DNA of 64,000 nt from Tolypeutes matacus (Eukaryota; Chordata; Mammalia; Cingulata; Chlamyphoridae), in NCBI GenBank assembly GCA_026826555.1, contig JAKSZT010053764.1, positions 14,705,302 to 14,769,301 of the forward strand, in the 5' to 3' direction. The notes under the pieces are model-generated. The model was not told where the DNA came from and did not search any database. It saw nothing but the letters and a program-made list of their open reading frames with translations. A program made the position numbers and the translations under genes. Position 1 is the stretch's first letter. Every line of letters starts with the position of its first letter. Shown one piece after another: positions 45,405-56,089 of this stretch.

Positions 45405-45986
45405 GACCTGCGAGCAGGTGAGCCCCCCAAGGCCCTGTGTGTGGGTGCACCATCAGGCCCCGCAAGCCATGCAGCAAGATGATGACGTAACAGGAGAGTG
45501 ACAAAAGGGAGAGCCAAGACAAGATGCTCCAAAAAAGCAGGAACTAAGGTGGCGCAGGCAGTAGGACGCCTCTCTCCCACATTGGAAGTTTTGAGGATCG
45601 AATTCCAGTGCAGACAGGAGGAGAAGGATGAGAAGAGAGAGCAGGAAACGGGTAGAGAGAGTTGCCCAGTGAATGGACACAAAAACAGCAAAAGCAGAGG
45701 AGGGAGGGTAAAAATGGATAAAAGTAAATAAATAAATAAATCCTTTAAAAAAAGTATAGGGGAGTAAGATACAGACTTTAGCTAGTAATATTTTGATGAT
45801 GCTCTTTCATAATTTGTTAACAAATGTTTCATAACAAAAAGAATTTGTGGTGGGGTGATGTGTGGGAGTCCTGTATAATGTTATGCATGTTTGCTTTTTA
45901 AGTTCACAATGTTTACTGAACACTTGTTGTTTGTATATGTTCATGTATGAATGATATGCTTCAATAAATTGTTTAAAAAAAAAAAA
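45405..45986 (+). mobile_element. Chimeric insertion: DAS-like SINE fused to LINE-1 3' end, one TSD
   Basis: The perfect TSD AAAAGATGCCTGG (45392-45404 and 45987-45999) encloses a single 582-bp unit. Its left part (45405 to about 45750) is a diverged long, apparently dimeric DAS-like SINE with body and AAATAAATAAATAAATCC tail. Its right part (about 45755-45986) is the L1 3' end ('gctctttcataatttg', 'gttatgcatg', 'gatatgcttcaataaattg') plus a poly(A) tail. Confidence 0.82.
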
Positions 45987-46354
45987 AAAAGATGCCTGGA
46001 GGAAATTTTATAAAATAAAAGAAAGAGGTCACCTTGAAGAGGCTTCAACTGGTCCAAGAGTGACAGGAATATCAAGAATAAACTGACAGTCAACTGGTAC
46101 TTATTGGGTCTGTGAAGGCCATAATCCAAGGTGATGCTCAAAAGTGTCAAATAATACAAACTATGCCTGAGCAAAGTCCCACCTATTAATGTGCATCAAC
46201 TGAATGATGCCTGATTATAAAAATATAATCATGTGCCCACCCATCATAGGTCCAAGTAGTACAATATGGTGAAGCACATTTGTAATCATGGTCTTCACAC
46301 CAAAACCCTCTACCGGACCTAGCAGGATTAAAAATACATAAGCCAGAATCAGGT

Positions 46355-46520
46355 ATGGACTCTGGGAAAACAAGCTTTCTAGAATATAGAAAGCTGGAAA
46401 GACATATTGTTCATGTACCTCTCTGGGAACTGACTCTCCTTTCCTTCCCCATATGAGTATGTGGTCTTGCTGATCTTAATTTTGGTTTAAGAATTAAGAC
46501 AATCTCATGTTTAAAAAATT
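46355..46520 (+). repeat. Fragment of the same ERVL-like LTR as 40120-40621
   Basis: 'ctctgggaactgactctcctttcc' and the spacing to 'ggtcttgctgatcttaa' parallel 40165-40230. It runs out before the LINE-1 at 46560. Confidence 0.55.
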
Positions 46521-46559
46521 TATTAAATGAGATGCATGGATAATCTGTTTTCCTAAATA

Positions 46560-49500
46560 AAAACCAAAGTTAATTCTTTGAGAAGATCAATAAAACTTTA
46601 ACTAGACTGACAAAGAACAAAAGAGAAAGGATACAAATAACCAGAATCAGAAATGAATAGGGGGAAATTATTACCAACCCCACAAAAATAAAAAGAAATA
46701 GAAGGATATTATGAACAACTGTATACCAACAAATTAGATAATCTAGATGAAATGGAAAAATTCCTAGAAACACACAAACTACCTACTTACACTGACTCAA
46801 AAAGAAATAAAAGATCTCAAAAACAAAACAAAACAAAACAAAAACAATAACTAGCATAAAGAGATTGAACCAGTAATCAAAATCCTCCCAACACCAAAAA
46901 GCCCAGGACTAGATGGCTTCATAGGAGATTAACCAAACATTACAAGAATTAACACCAATCCTGCTCAAACTCTTGTAAAAAATTGAAGGAGAGGGAACAC
47001 CCCCTAACTCATTCAACAAAGCCAATATCACCATCATATCAAAGCCAAATAAAGTTACCACAAGAAGAGAAAATTATAGACCAGTATCTCTTATGAATAA
47101 AGATGCAAATATCTGCAATAAAATACTAGCAACAGCACATTAAAAGAATTATATGCCATGACCAAGTGGGATTTATCCCAGGTATGTAAGAGTGATTCTA
47201 CATAAGAAAATCAATTATTGTAATATACCACATGATCAGAATGAAGAGGAAAAAAACACATGATCATCTCAACTGATGCAGAAAAGGCAGTTGGCACTTA
47301 GAAAGCTTGGAATAAAAGGAAACTTTTTAAACATGATAAAGGGCATATATCAAAAACACACAGCTTTCCCTTTAAGATCAGGAACAAGATAAGGATGTCC
47401 ACTGTCACCACTGTTATTCAACATTGTACAGGAAATTTTATACAAAGTAATTAGGCAAGTAAAAGAAATAAAAGGCATCAAAACTGGAAAGGAAAATTTC
47501 CCTATCTGCAGATGACATGATCCTATATTAAGAAAAACCTGAAAATCTACAACCAAGCTACTAGAGCCAATAAGTGAATTCAGCAAAGTGGCTGGATACA
47601 AAATCAACACCCAAAAATTCGTAAAGTTTCTACACACTAGTAATGAAAAATCTAAAAAAAAAATCACGGAAAAAATTCCATTTACAATAGCAACTAAGAG
47701 AATCAAATATCTAGGAATAAATCTAACTAAGGATTTAAAGTAAAGGACCTGAACACAGAAAACTATAAAACACCGCTAAAAGAAATAAAAGAAGACCTAA
47801 ATAAATGAAAGGACATTCGATAATCATGGAATGGAAGATTAAATAATGTTAAGATGTCAATTTTATCAAAGCAATATACAAATTCAAAGCAATCCCAATC
47901 AAAATTCCAAAGGCCTTCTTTGCAGAAATGGAAAAGCCAATCCTCAAATTTATATGGAAGGGTAAGGGGTCCCAAAGAACCAAAGCCATCATAAAAAAGA
48001 ACAAAGTTGGACGACTCACATTTCCCAATCTTAAAACTTATTACAAAACAGCATGGTATTGGCACAAAGACAGACATATAGACCTATGGAATAATTCAGA
48101 ATGGAGAGTTTAGAAATTATCCCTTAGGTTATGGCCAACAGATTTTTGACAAGGATGCCAAGTCCACTCAATGGGGAAAGAAGAGTCTCTTCAACAAACC
48201 ATGCCAGAAAAACTGGATATCCATATGCAAAAGGATGAAGGTAGACGTATACCACACACTATATATAAAAATCAACTCAAAATATATCAAAGACCTAAAT
48301 ATGAGAACCAGGATTATAAAACTCCTAAAAGAAAATGTAGGGAAGCATATTCAGGATCTTGGCAATAGTTTCTTTGACTTTACGCCCAAAATACAAGCAA
48401 CAATAGAAAAACTAGATAAATGGGACCTCATCAAAATTAAAAACTTTTGTGCATCAAGGTTTTTTTTTTATGAAAGTAAAAAGACAACCTACTCAATGGG
48501 AGAAAATATTTGGAAACCACATATCTGATAAAGGTTTAATATTTAGAATATATAAAGAAATCCTACAATTCAACAATAAAAAGACAAACAACCCATTTTA
48601 AAAATGGGCAAAATACTTGAATAGACATCTCTCCAAAGAAGATATACAAATGGTCAAAAAATTACATGAAAAAATGCTCAACATCATTAACTATGAGGGA
48701 AAAACAAATAAAAATCACAATAAGATATTTCACATCCATTTGAATGGCTACTACTAAAAAAAACATAAAATTACAATTATTGGAGAGAATGTAAAGAAAC
48801 AGGAATACTCATTCATTACTGGTAGCAATGTCAAAAGGTGCAGCCAACTGTGGAAGACCATTTGACAGTTCCTGAGAAAGTTTAATATAGAATTACCATG
48901 TGAACTGGCAATCCCACTACTAGGTATATACCCAAAAGAATTTAAAGCAGGGACTTGAACAGATATTTGCCCAGTGATGTTCATAGCAGAATTATTCACA
49001 ATAGCCAAAAGATAGAAACAACTCAAGTGTCCAGAAAATGATGAATAGATAAATAAAATGTGGTATATACAAACAATTGAATATTATTCAGCTATAAAAA
49101 TGGAGTTCTGATACCTGTAACAAAATGGATGAACCTTGAAATGCAAAAGCACAGATATTCCATGATGTCACTGATGTGAAATAATCAGAATAAGCATCTA
49201 GAATATAGGCTACCAAGGGATAAGGTTTCTATTTGGGATGATGGCAAAGTTTTGGTAACAGATGGTGGTGATGGTAACATAACATTGTGAACATAATTAA
49301 AAGCCCTGAATTATATATCTGAATGTGGCTAAAAGGAGAAATTTTAGGATATATATATATATGTACTAGAATAAAATTTTTTTTTTAATCCATGGGACTG
49401 TACAACATAAACAATGAACTCTAAGGTAAACTATGGACTGTAGTTAATATTATAATTATTAAAACATGCTTTCATCAATTGTACTACATGTATCAAACTA

Positions 49501-49595
49501 ATGCAAGGTATTAATAATAGGGTCATATATAGGAACCCTGTATTTTATGCATAATTTTTCTGTAAACACACAACTTCTCTAATTAGAAAAAAACC
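46560..49595 (+). mobile_element. 5'-truncated LINE-1 with most of ORF2 and 3' UTR
   Basis: About 3 kb of L1 lacks the 5' UTR, ORF1 and the ORF2 endonuclease part. It runs from 'caacaaattagataatctagatgaaatgg' through the reverse-transcriptase motif SADDM (codons at about 47505-47519, a variant of the usual ADD box). It continues through 'ttcaaagcaatcccaatcaaaattcc', 'ttgacaaggatgcc' and the C-terminus near 48500, then a 3' UTR ending about 49590. A simple (AAAAC)n lies at 46820-46848. Many stops and frameshifts make it inactive. It lies in plus orientation, antisense to KDM4C. No TSD was found. Confidence 0.9.
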
Positions 49596-50405
49596 CGAGG
49601 TTTTACTCAAGTAACTGTAGCTTTATAGGCCATTTCAATTAACTCATATGGGCAGCCTCCTCTATTTTGTCAAATGACTGGGTTATACTACAAAGTTATT
49701 ATGCTACAAAGTTAGCCTGAACTTTATTTTACAGTTTTCACTGCTATCTTTAAGTAGTTTCTCATTTCCCCCAAATAAGCAGGGCATGATTGAGAAAATA
49801 GACAAACTACAGGTCATGCTCTAAGGAACCACATTAACTACATTTAGAGTTTACAGGTAAGAAATTCTTGAGTAAACTTGAACTTTTTTATGCTTGAAAA
49901 AGGAGAACACTTAATGCAATTGGGGGAATCACTGTGTTTTTAACCAAAGTTGCCAGGTTCTATAAAATTCCTATGGTTAGTTCCAAAATATCTGGGGGAG
50001 GAATCTATACTTGGAATCTAATGGAAGAATGGATAACTAACAGCTATCAAGAATATTATTTCACTAATCTAGTGTTCATAGTGCTTCCCTCCCTAGAGTA
50101 CTTTAGAAAGGCAATTTACAAACACTAAAAATTTCCCTCAAAAGGATAAGCCACCATGTGTAATGTAAATTATATGACATTTTTTCCACCTTTTACAAAG
50201 TATGCCAAGCTTAAAGTGGATCTCTAGGGGATAGTAGTTTCTAAACCACCCCAAAGTCATAAATGTTCTTTGTTATCATCATTTATAAAACACATGAGTA
50301 ACCTAAACCTGACCTAACATGCCATATTTAAGAGGAATGAGGTCCTGATTAAACACCTGGATCACTTCAATATAATCTTCAGTAAACACAGAGCTTTAGA
50401 ACATT
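49596..50405. other. Intron, unrecognised
   Basis: No exon or named repeat was seen. Confidence 0.55.
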
Positions 50406-50422
50406 AAAATAGGAATGTATGA

Positions 50423-51044
50423 ATTTGGTGATACACTGGAAAATATAACTAATAGACAACAGTTAGCAGTAACATTGTAATATTTTTGCAGCAATGGTAA
50501 AGAAGATACATCAATTCTAAGGGACAACAATAGGGAGGTATAAGATGGTATGGAACTTCTTCTTGTGGAGTAATGAATACATTCTAAAATTGACTAAGGT
50601 GATAACAGCTCAACTCTGTGATGAAAATGAGAGCCACTGAGCATATAAATTGAATGGACTGTACAAAGCATGGGACTGTATAACACAGGGAATCCCATGT
50701 TGGATGATGTACTGTGCTTAACAGAACAAATATGAGAACGTTCTCTCATGAACTATAACAAATATATAATACTTATACAAGGTGTTAATAATCAGGTGGG
50801 TTGGAGGAAAATACACCAAATATAAGATATGGGCTATAGTTAGTAGTATATTTTTATAATGCTCTTTCATACTTTGTAACAAATGTTTCAGAGCAATGCA
50901 AGGTGTTGGTGGTTGGGTGACATATCGGAGCCCTGTATGATGATATGCATGTTTGTTTTGTAACTTCACAACTTTTACAACACACTTATTTTTTTTATGT
51001 ATGTTCATTTTTGAATGATCTACTTCAATAAAATTTTATATAAG
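50423..51044 (+). mobile_element. LINE-1 3'-end insertion (622 bp) with TSD
   Basis: The 17-bp TSD AAAATAGGAATGTATGA (50406-50422) and AAAATAGGAATGCATGA (51045-51061) differ at one base. The body is xenarthran-type L1 3' UTR: 'cagtaacattgtaatattt', 'gggacaacaatagggaggtataag', 'ctctgtgatgaaaatgagagccactg' and 'atgctctttcatactttgtaac', ending 'cttcaataaaattttat'. Confidence 0.88.
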
Positions 51045-51099
51045 AAAATAGGAATGCATGATCCCAAGCAAGGTTTTAGATGAAACTCTAGAACCATTT

Positions 51100-54075
51100 C
51101 AGTTTTGGGGTTTGGAATTCAACAAATAAAAGAGTATGGGTTTCATTCGGACATAATCTATGGTAAAGTGATAGAGCATAGTTGCATATTGAAGAATAGG
51201 ACAGGTAGGTAGTGATATTACTAGGTTTGGTGGTACAGGGTTGACAGGTGGGTAGATTAGGAAGGGTGGGTTAGAATACCCAGGATATTGGGGGGAGAGA
51301 TGGGAGAGGGACCAGGTGAACACAGGATTTGTGGGTATGAGGTTGAAAGTGCAGGAGTGGGAATGCTCTTATGGCAATATGACAAGGTAGTGTCACTGGT
51401 TTAGGGTGTTGGTTGGGGGGGCATTCAGAACGAGGCGCATCTGGAGTAGGCTTCTGGGGAGTGTGTGAGTGTTCATCCTGTCATAATGTGTTGAGTTGGG
51501 GAATGGAGACCTACACGGTGAGTGGGAAGGAGATGGACCCCATCTTTGGGAGGACGGATTCACCCAGAAACAGACAGGTGGGCGTCTCCTATGAGCAAGG
51601 GTGGATCCTAATAGGAGAGGACAATCAGCGCGTCAAGACCTCTTGTTGTATGTAACTATGAATCTTGTCATCCAATGAGTCAAGCCAGGGGGCTGTCGTG
51701 GGCCCTGGGAGGATGGGGAGGGAGGAACAGAACAGATCAAACAGGGGGTATTTAGTGGTCGGGGGAAATGTTTTTCATTACCTTACAGTGATGGACACAG
51801 GACATGATAAACATCATTAAAATTTATTAAACTGTACCATCTAAATTGTAAACTATACTGTAAACCATTGAAATGTTTAGTAGCTATGTTTCACTATCTG
51901 TATAACAGCTATAACAATGCTACCATCCACATACAAGAAGGTTTTAATATGGGGTGAGGAAAGGGGGAGGAGGTTGGGTACATGAGAGTCTCTAGTATTC
52001 TGTGTGTGACTTTGCTGTGACCTAAAACTTCTTTGAAAATTAAATGAAAATTTGGGAGACACTGGGGAGTGAGAGGGGGAAGGTGCCACGGTACAGACTG
52101 GACACCCGATAATGCAGTGATAAAGGGAAATATGTTAAAAAAAAATTTTTTTTTCAAATTTTTTTGTTTTTTTTCCCATATTTTTTAATATCTCAATACT
52201 TTAACTTTATTTTTAGTGTTTTTTTTTTTTTAAGTTTCCATGTATTTTATCTCTTACATTTAAACAGCATTATTATTTCATTTTCCTATTAATTGTATTT
52301 GGCTATTATATGGGCTTCATCTTAAAGGAAGGTTTGGATCACAGAAGGGTTACTAAGGGGCAGGAGAGGATCATTGGTGGGGGGTGTCTGGGATGGGGGT
52401 TTCATGGGAGGAAGTTCACCTGAATATACATAAAAGATATATAAAATTGTTCAAATGATCAAGGGGTGGGGCATGGTCACAGTAGGTGGAGAATCAATCA
52501 ATAAATGAGAGAATACTGGATTCCCAGCCTGGAGAGCTCTGCCACATTCTCCAAGGGAGCAGCAACAGTCCCCCAAGTGCAGGGGCATTGTCTGGCAAAG
52601 GAGGATGGTCCACTAATGGGTTCTTGTTATTGATGACTAGCCTTACGAGTCTTTGCTCTTGTAATTGAAACTTAGCCTACTGTTATGGGGTGTCTAAGGG
52701 TTGCCTCCTGAGAACCTCCTTGTTGCTCAAATGTGGCCTCTCTCTAAGCCAAACTCAGCATATGAATGCATTACCTTCCCCCCAGCGTGGGACATGACTC
52801 CTGGGAATGAGCCTCCTTGGCAATGAGGGATTACTACCAAGTGCCAACTGACAATACAACTGGAAAAAGACCTTGAATAAAAGGGGGAAAAGGTAAAGAC
52901 AAATGAGTTCATGTGGCTAAGAGACTTCAAAGTGAGTTGGGAGGTCATCCCAGAGGTAATGCTTATGCACACCTCAGTAGGATCTCATAGAACACCAAAG
53001 TGGATATCACCCCAAACAGAGGGGCTTCTGAGTGCTCTGGAGACACCGAGGTCCTATATAAGAGGGGATAGCTCCAGAGAATGATGCCTTATCAGTGGGC
53101 TATACTTTGGAATCTGTGCTCCTGAGAGTGACAGAGTTGGACTCAAATAAGTCTTCCCTGCACATGGTCCATCAGTCCCTTCTATTCAAATCTATATGTG
53201 GTGCTGGAGTTTGTAGGTGTATTTCCAGATACTGGAGCCTTTGGCCTGCCCATGTGCCATCTGTGCCTGGAATCTCGGAGGAGCTGCAGTTCCTACTCTG
53301 CAGCTCAATGGACTCACCCAAGTCACCTGGCAAGGAGATGATGATGGACAACGGCCATCCCTGGGAATGGAGAGAGTCTGCAGCTGCAGGCAGGATAATC
53401 CCATCCATCTTATCCATGGGATATGGGCCCCCTCTCACTTGGAGGTACAGTGGACATCACCATCGCAGACTCCTCAGGATTCGGGGAAGAGCTATGGACT
53501 AGAGTGGACTTACTGGTATTCTGTTGTAAACATATTGTGATTCAAGCAATGGAAGAAATTACAACATTGATGTGGAGCCACTGGCCACTGGACGCTTTTG
53601 GGGCAGGGAGAGGGAAAAGCAGTTGTAATACAGGGGCTTTTTCAGGACTTAGGAATTATCCTGAGTGACATTACAATGACAGATATAGGGCATTTTACAT
53701 CAGCATATAACATGCAGAACTGTGTGGAAGAGAGTGTGGTCTACGATGTGAACTATGGTCCATGCTTAGAGGTAAAGCCCCAGGATGTGTATATCTACTG
53801 CAGGTGATATGCCACACTAATGAAAGATGTTTATGTGGGAGGTGTGGAAGGTGGGGAAATGGGAATCCCTGTAATTTTTGCGTAACATTTATGTAATCTA
53901 AGCATCTTTTAAAATATTAAAAAAAAAAAAAAGAGTATGGGTTGAAAACACATTTACTCTGCCTACTGCTCATTAGCTATTTGAGCAAGGAATTTAACCT
54001 GAGCTTAGTTTCCTTAGCCTTAAAATGGGAATAATAATACTTGTGTGGCCTAGTTCACAAAGGAATAGCAGTAGT
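51100..54075 (-). repeat. MIR, antisense, split by the 2.8-kb retroposon
   Basis: The left piece (about 51105-51142) joins the right piece (53929-54075) once the insertion is removed. It reads 'gagtatgggttgaaaacacatttactctgcctactgctcattagctatttgagcaagg' then 'tccttagccttaaaatgggaataataatacttg', an antisense MIR. Confidence 0.75.
51143..53928 (+). mobile_element. Unnamed 2,786-bp non-autonomous retroposon with L1-like 3' end, complete TSD
   Basis: A 15-bp perfect TSD, AAAAGAGTATGGGTT, lies at 51128-51142 and 53929-53943. Removing the element restores an antisense MIR. It ends in a poly(A) run (about 53915-53928). The 5' part (51143-52150) is G-rich and low in recognisable motifs. A T-rich middle follows (52140-52330), then a 1.6-kb block with 'gcgtgggacatgactcctggg' and a TATA-like 'ctatataagagg' (about 53053). 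The last 300 bp resemble an L1 3' UTR ('gaactatggtccatgc...tgccacactaatgaaagatg'). The frames inside are short (longest 135 codons, 53095-53502) and unlike any known protein. 5'-truncated relatives are at 22218-22675 and 54515-54850. Confidence 0.85.
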
Positions 54076-54079
54076 TGTA

Positions 54080-54300
54080 AAAGTATGAATACAACTTTCA
54101 TTTCTTGAGCTTACTCTATGCCTTACTCTGTGCCTTATATGGAAAACAACAATATGAGTTAGACACTTATTACAAGGAAGCTAGATTCAGAGATAAGCAA
54201 CTTGCACAAGGTTCCACAGTCTGTTACTGGCAAAACCTAAGTGTGAATCCCAACTATTCTGATGCCAAAGCTCAATATCTTGTTTACACCCCAAAATGTA
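54080..54300 (+). repeat. MIR
   Basis: 'tcttgagcttactctatgccttactctgtgcc', 'ttagacacttattacaaggaagctagattcagagataagcaacttgcacaaggttccacagtc' and 'gtgtgaatcccaactattctgatgcc' follow MIR in plus orientation. Confidence 0.8.
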
Positions 54301-54514
54301 TTCCCATATACATAATGGTAGTGCTACTGACTGCACACTGTAAATAGGAAAGCATTGCACTATGTAATGTATTACTATGCTTTTTTTAAAAAAAGTTGCG
54401 AAAATGTAGTTTCTTCTGAATATATAATACTATCTTAGCAAGAGGCCATCAACTCAAGAAACTATGGAAAAATGTAACTTGAAGCCTAACACAATGGAAA
54501 AATATTGAAAATAA

Positions 54515-54850
54515 CTTTAAAACAGTTGTAATAGAGGGGCTTTTCGGGACTTGGAAATCGTCCTAAACGACATTGCAATGACAGACATAAGCCATTTTAT
54601 ATCGTCACATAACATGCAGAACTGTGTGGCAGAGAGTGTAGACTACAATGTGAACTATGGTCCATGCTCAGTGGCAAGGCCTCAGGATGCATTTATCAAT
54701 TGCAATGAATGTGCCACACTAATGAAAGATGTTTATGTGGGAGGGTGTGGGAGGTGTGGGGAGTGGGGCATATGGGAATCTCTACATTTTTTGTTTAACA
54801 TTTATGTAATCTAAGTATCTTTTTAAAAATATTAAAAAATTATTAAAAAA
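54515..54850 (+). mobile_element. Second 5'-truncated relative of the 2.8-kb retroposon
   Basis: It is collinear with about 53618-53925: 'cagttgtaatagaggggctttt', 'acattgcaatgacagacataagcc', 'gtgccacactaatgaaagatg', 'gtgtgggaggtgtgggg', ending in an A-rich tail. It is closer to the 22218 copy in wording than to the long copy. No clean TSD was found. Confidence 0.8.
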
Positions 54851-55852
54851 ATAGATATGACATTGACATTGTGTTGTACATTTGACCATTCACATACATC
54901 CACTAAGAGTACCAACCCACAAAAGTAAAGCATCTCTTCAGATGCCAATGGAAATAGCTGGAATCATTTTATAAACAGTCGGGAGATTTGTTGTATAGGG
55001 GTTATGGTTCTACAAGCCAATGCTGACAATTTGGCAGGCTACTCACAAGAGGTTATCAGAGACCAAGCATGCTAGGATGCAAATAGCTGGTGGCCCAGTC
55101 TTCCAGGGATAACAAAGAGCAGCAAGTTAGCAGAGCTGAATGCCGCAGTTGCCTCTTTGCAGCCAAACAACAGCTATGGTAAACTGCAAAGCCACCAAAG
55201 ACAAATCAACTATCTCAACACTGTCACAATATTTCTAAGCATTTAAAATAAAGGAAAGATTTATTACCAGGAAGAGATTCTGCATTATAGTTAAATCATA
55301 TGTTATTTGGTGGCAAACACTTACTTCCCAGAAATAGGGTTAATATGGAGTGAAATGGAAAAGGCAGCAAGAGTTGATCTCTATATTTCTCTTCTATATT
55401 CCTGCTTTTCTACAAGATTTTCTTCACCCTTTCCAAAGCCTCCATACTGATCCTCACTTATCCCTTCTCAAGCAGCAAGGTCCTAAACATTCCTGACCAC
55501 CTTCCCTACCCATTTACCGCATTCAGAAGAGATGAAATAAAACCTCAAGGCCACTATATTTAGTTACACAGATTAAACACTATATAATTCCAGCACTTAC
55601 CTCCCAGAAATGGTCTCTTCCTCACCCTAGATATGTGCAGTGCATAATATGTACAATCATACTCAGCAGCCCTGTTCTGGGCTCCAAAACGAGAACAGGC
55701 ATAAAGAGTTTTATTCATTCAATAAGTAAGTATTGTGTCCAATGTGTGTCAAACACTGATGGATCCTAGGCAAATACCGGTAAATAATATAGCACAATCC
55801 CTGCCCTCAAGGAACTCACAGTCTAAACATGTTAACAATGAGCAGGTCTTAC
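54851..55852. other. Intron flanking the ePHD exon, mostly unrecognised
   Basis: An old unnamed repeat is likely at 55715-55830 ('atccctgccctcaaggaactcacagtctaaac'). The rest is unrecognised. Confidence 0.5.
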
Positions 55853-56038
55853 CACATTTGGGTTCACTTTATGTCGAAAGCATGTGATGTTCACCACGTA
55901 TGGCCAATCGTCAGGCTCCATCAGCACCCCTGCAGCATGGGCACATGTGACATGGAAGGAGGCTGGGCAGCGACCATAGGAACACTGGATGCAGGCTCCA
56001 GAGACCTTCTTAACCCGTTGTCTGCAGAAGATGCATTT
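55853..56038 (-). CDS. KDM4C: KDM4C internal exon encoding the extended PHD finger (ePHD/PHD2)
   Basis: This is a 186-bp exon (62 codons, read [10 protein letters not shown] to RHKVNPNV). It carries a Cys/His-rich zinc-finger segment: [24 protein letters not shown] and ITCFRH. This is the second, extended PHD module of the KDM4/JMJD2 histone H3K9/H3K36 demethylases, which act in the nucleus. The stretch [18 protein letters not shown] and the tail KVNPNV match KDM4C rather than KDM4A or KDM4B as I remember the paralogues. The acceptor is a pyrimidine tract ending TTATCCCTTCAG just before AAA (AG at 56039-56040 on the plus strand), and the donor is GTG|GTAAGA (55847-55852). Both boundaries fall between codons, so it is a symmetric 0-0 exon. 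The frame has no stop. The preceding exon, which should end in the first PHD finger, was not found before 64000. The reading frame past the donor (VRPAHC) is intronic read-through. Demethylase activity resides in JmjN/JmjC exons outside this window. Confidence 0.95.
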
Positions 56039-56089
56039 CTGAAGGGATAAGACAGAAAAAGGCATCAATTCAATCTTTGTAACTCAGCC

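Larger units (their letters stand above)
21909..55852 (-). other. KDM4C: KDM4C intron between the ePHD and Tudor exons
   Basis: This 33,944-bp intron is complete in the window. It is bounded by a GTAAGA donor at its high-coordinate end and a TTCTTTTAG acceptor at its low-coordinate end, joining two phase-0 codon boundaries. It holds most of the recent mobile-element insertions in the window. I saw no additional conserved exon-like ORF in it on either strand. Confidence 0.9.

Noticed and set aside
51900..52150. Retroviral coding region in the 5' part of the long retroposon
   Set aside because: No gag, pol or env motif is present, there are no paired LTRs, and it has an L1-type TSD of 15 bp rather than 4-6 bp.
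53095..53502. 135-codon frame within the 2.8-kb retroposon as a coding gene
   Set aside because: It has no recognisable domain, overlapping frames of similar length exist on both strands, and the relatives in the window do not contain this part. It is noted as a question in the findings, not called a gene.
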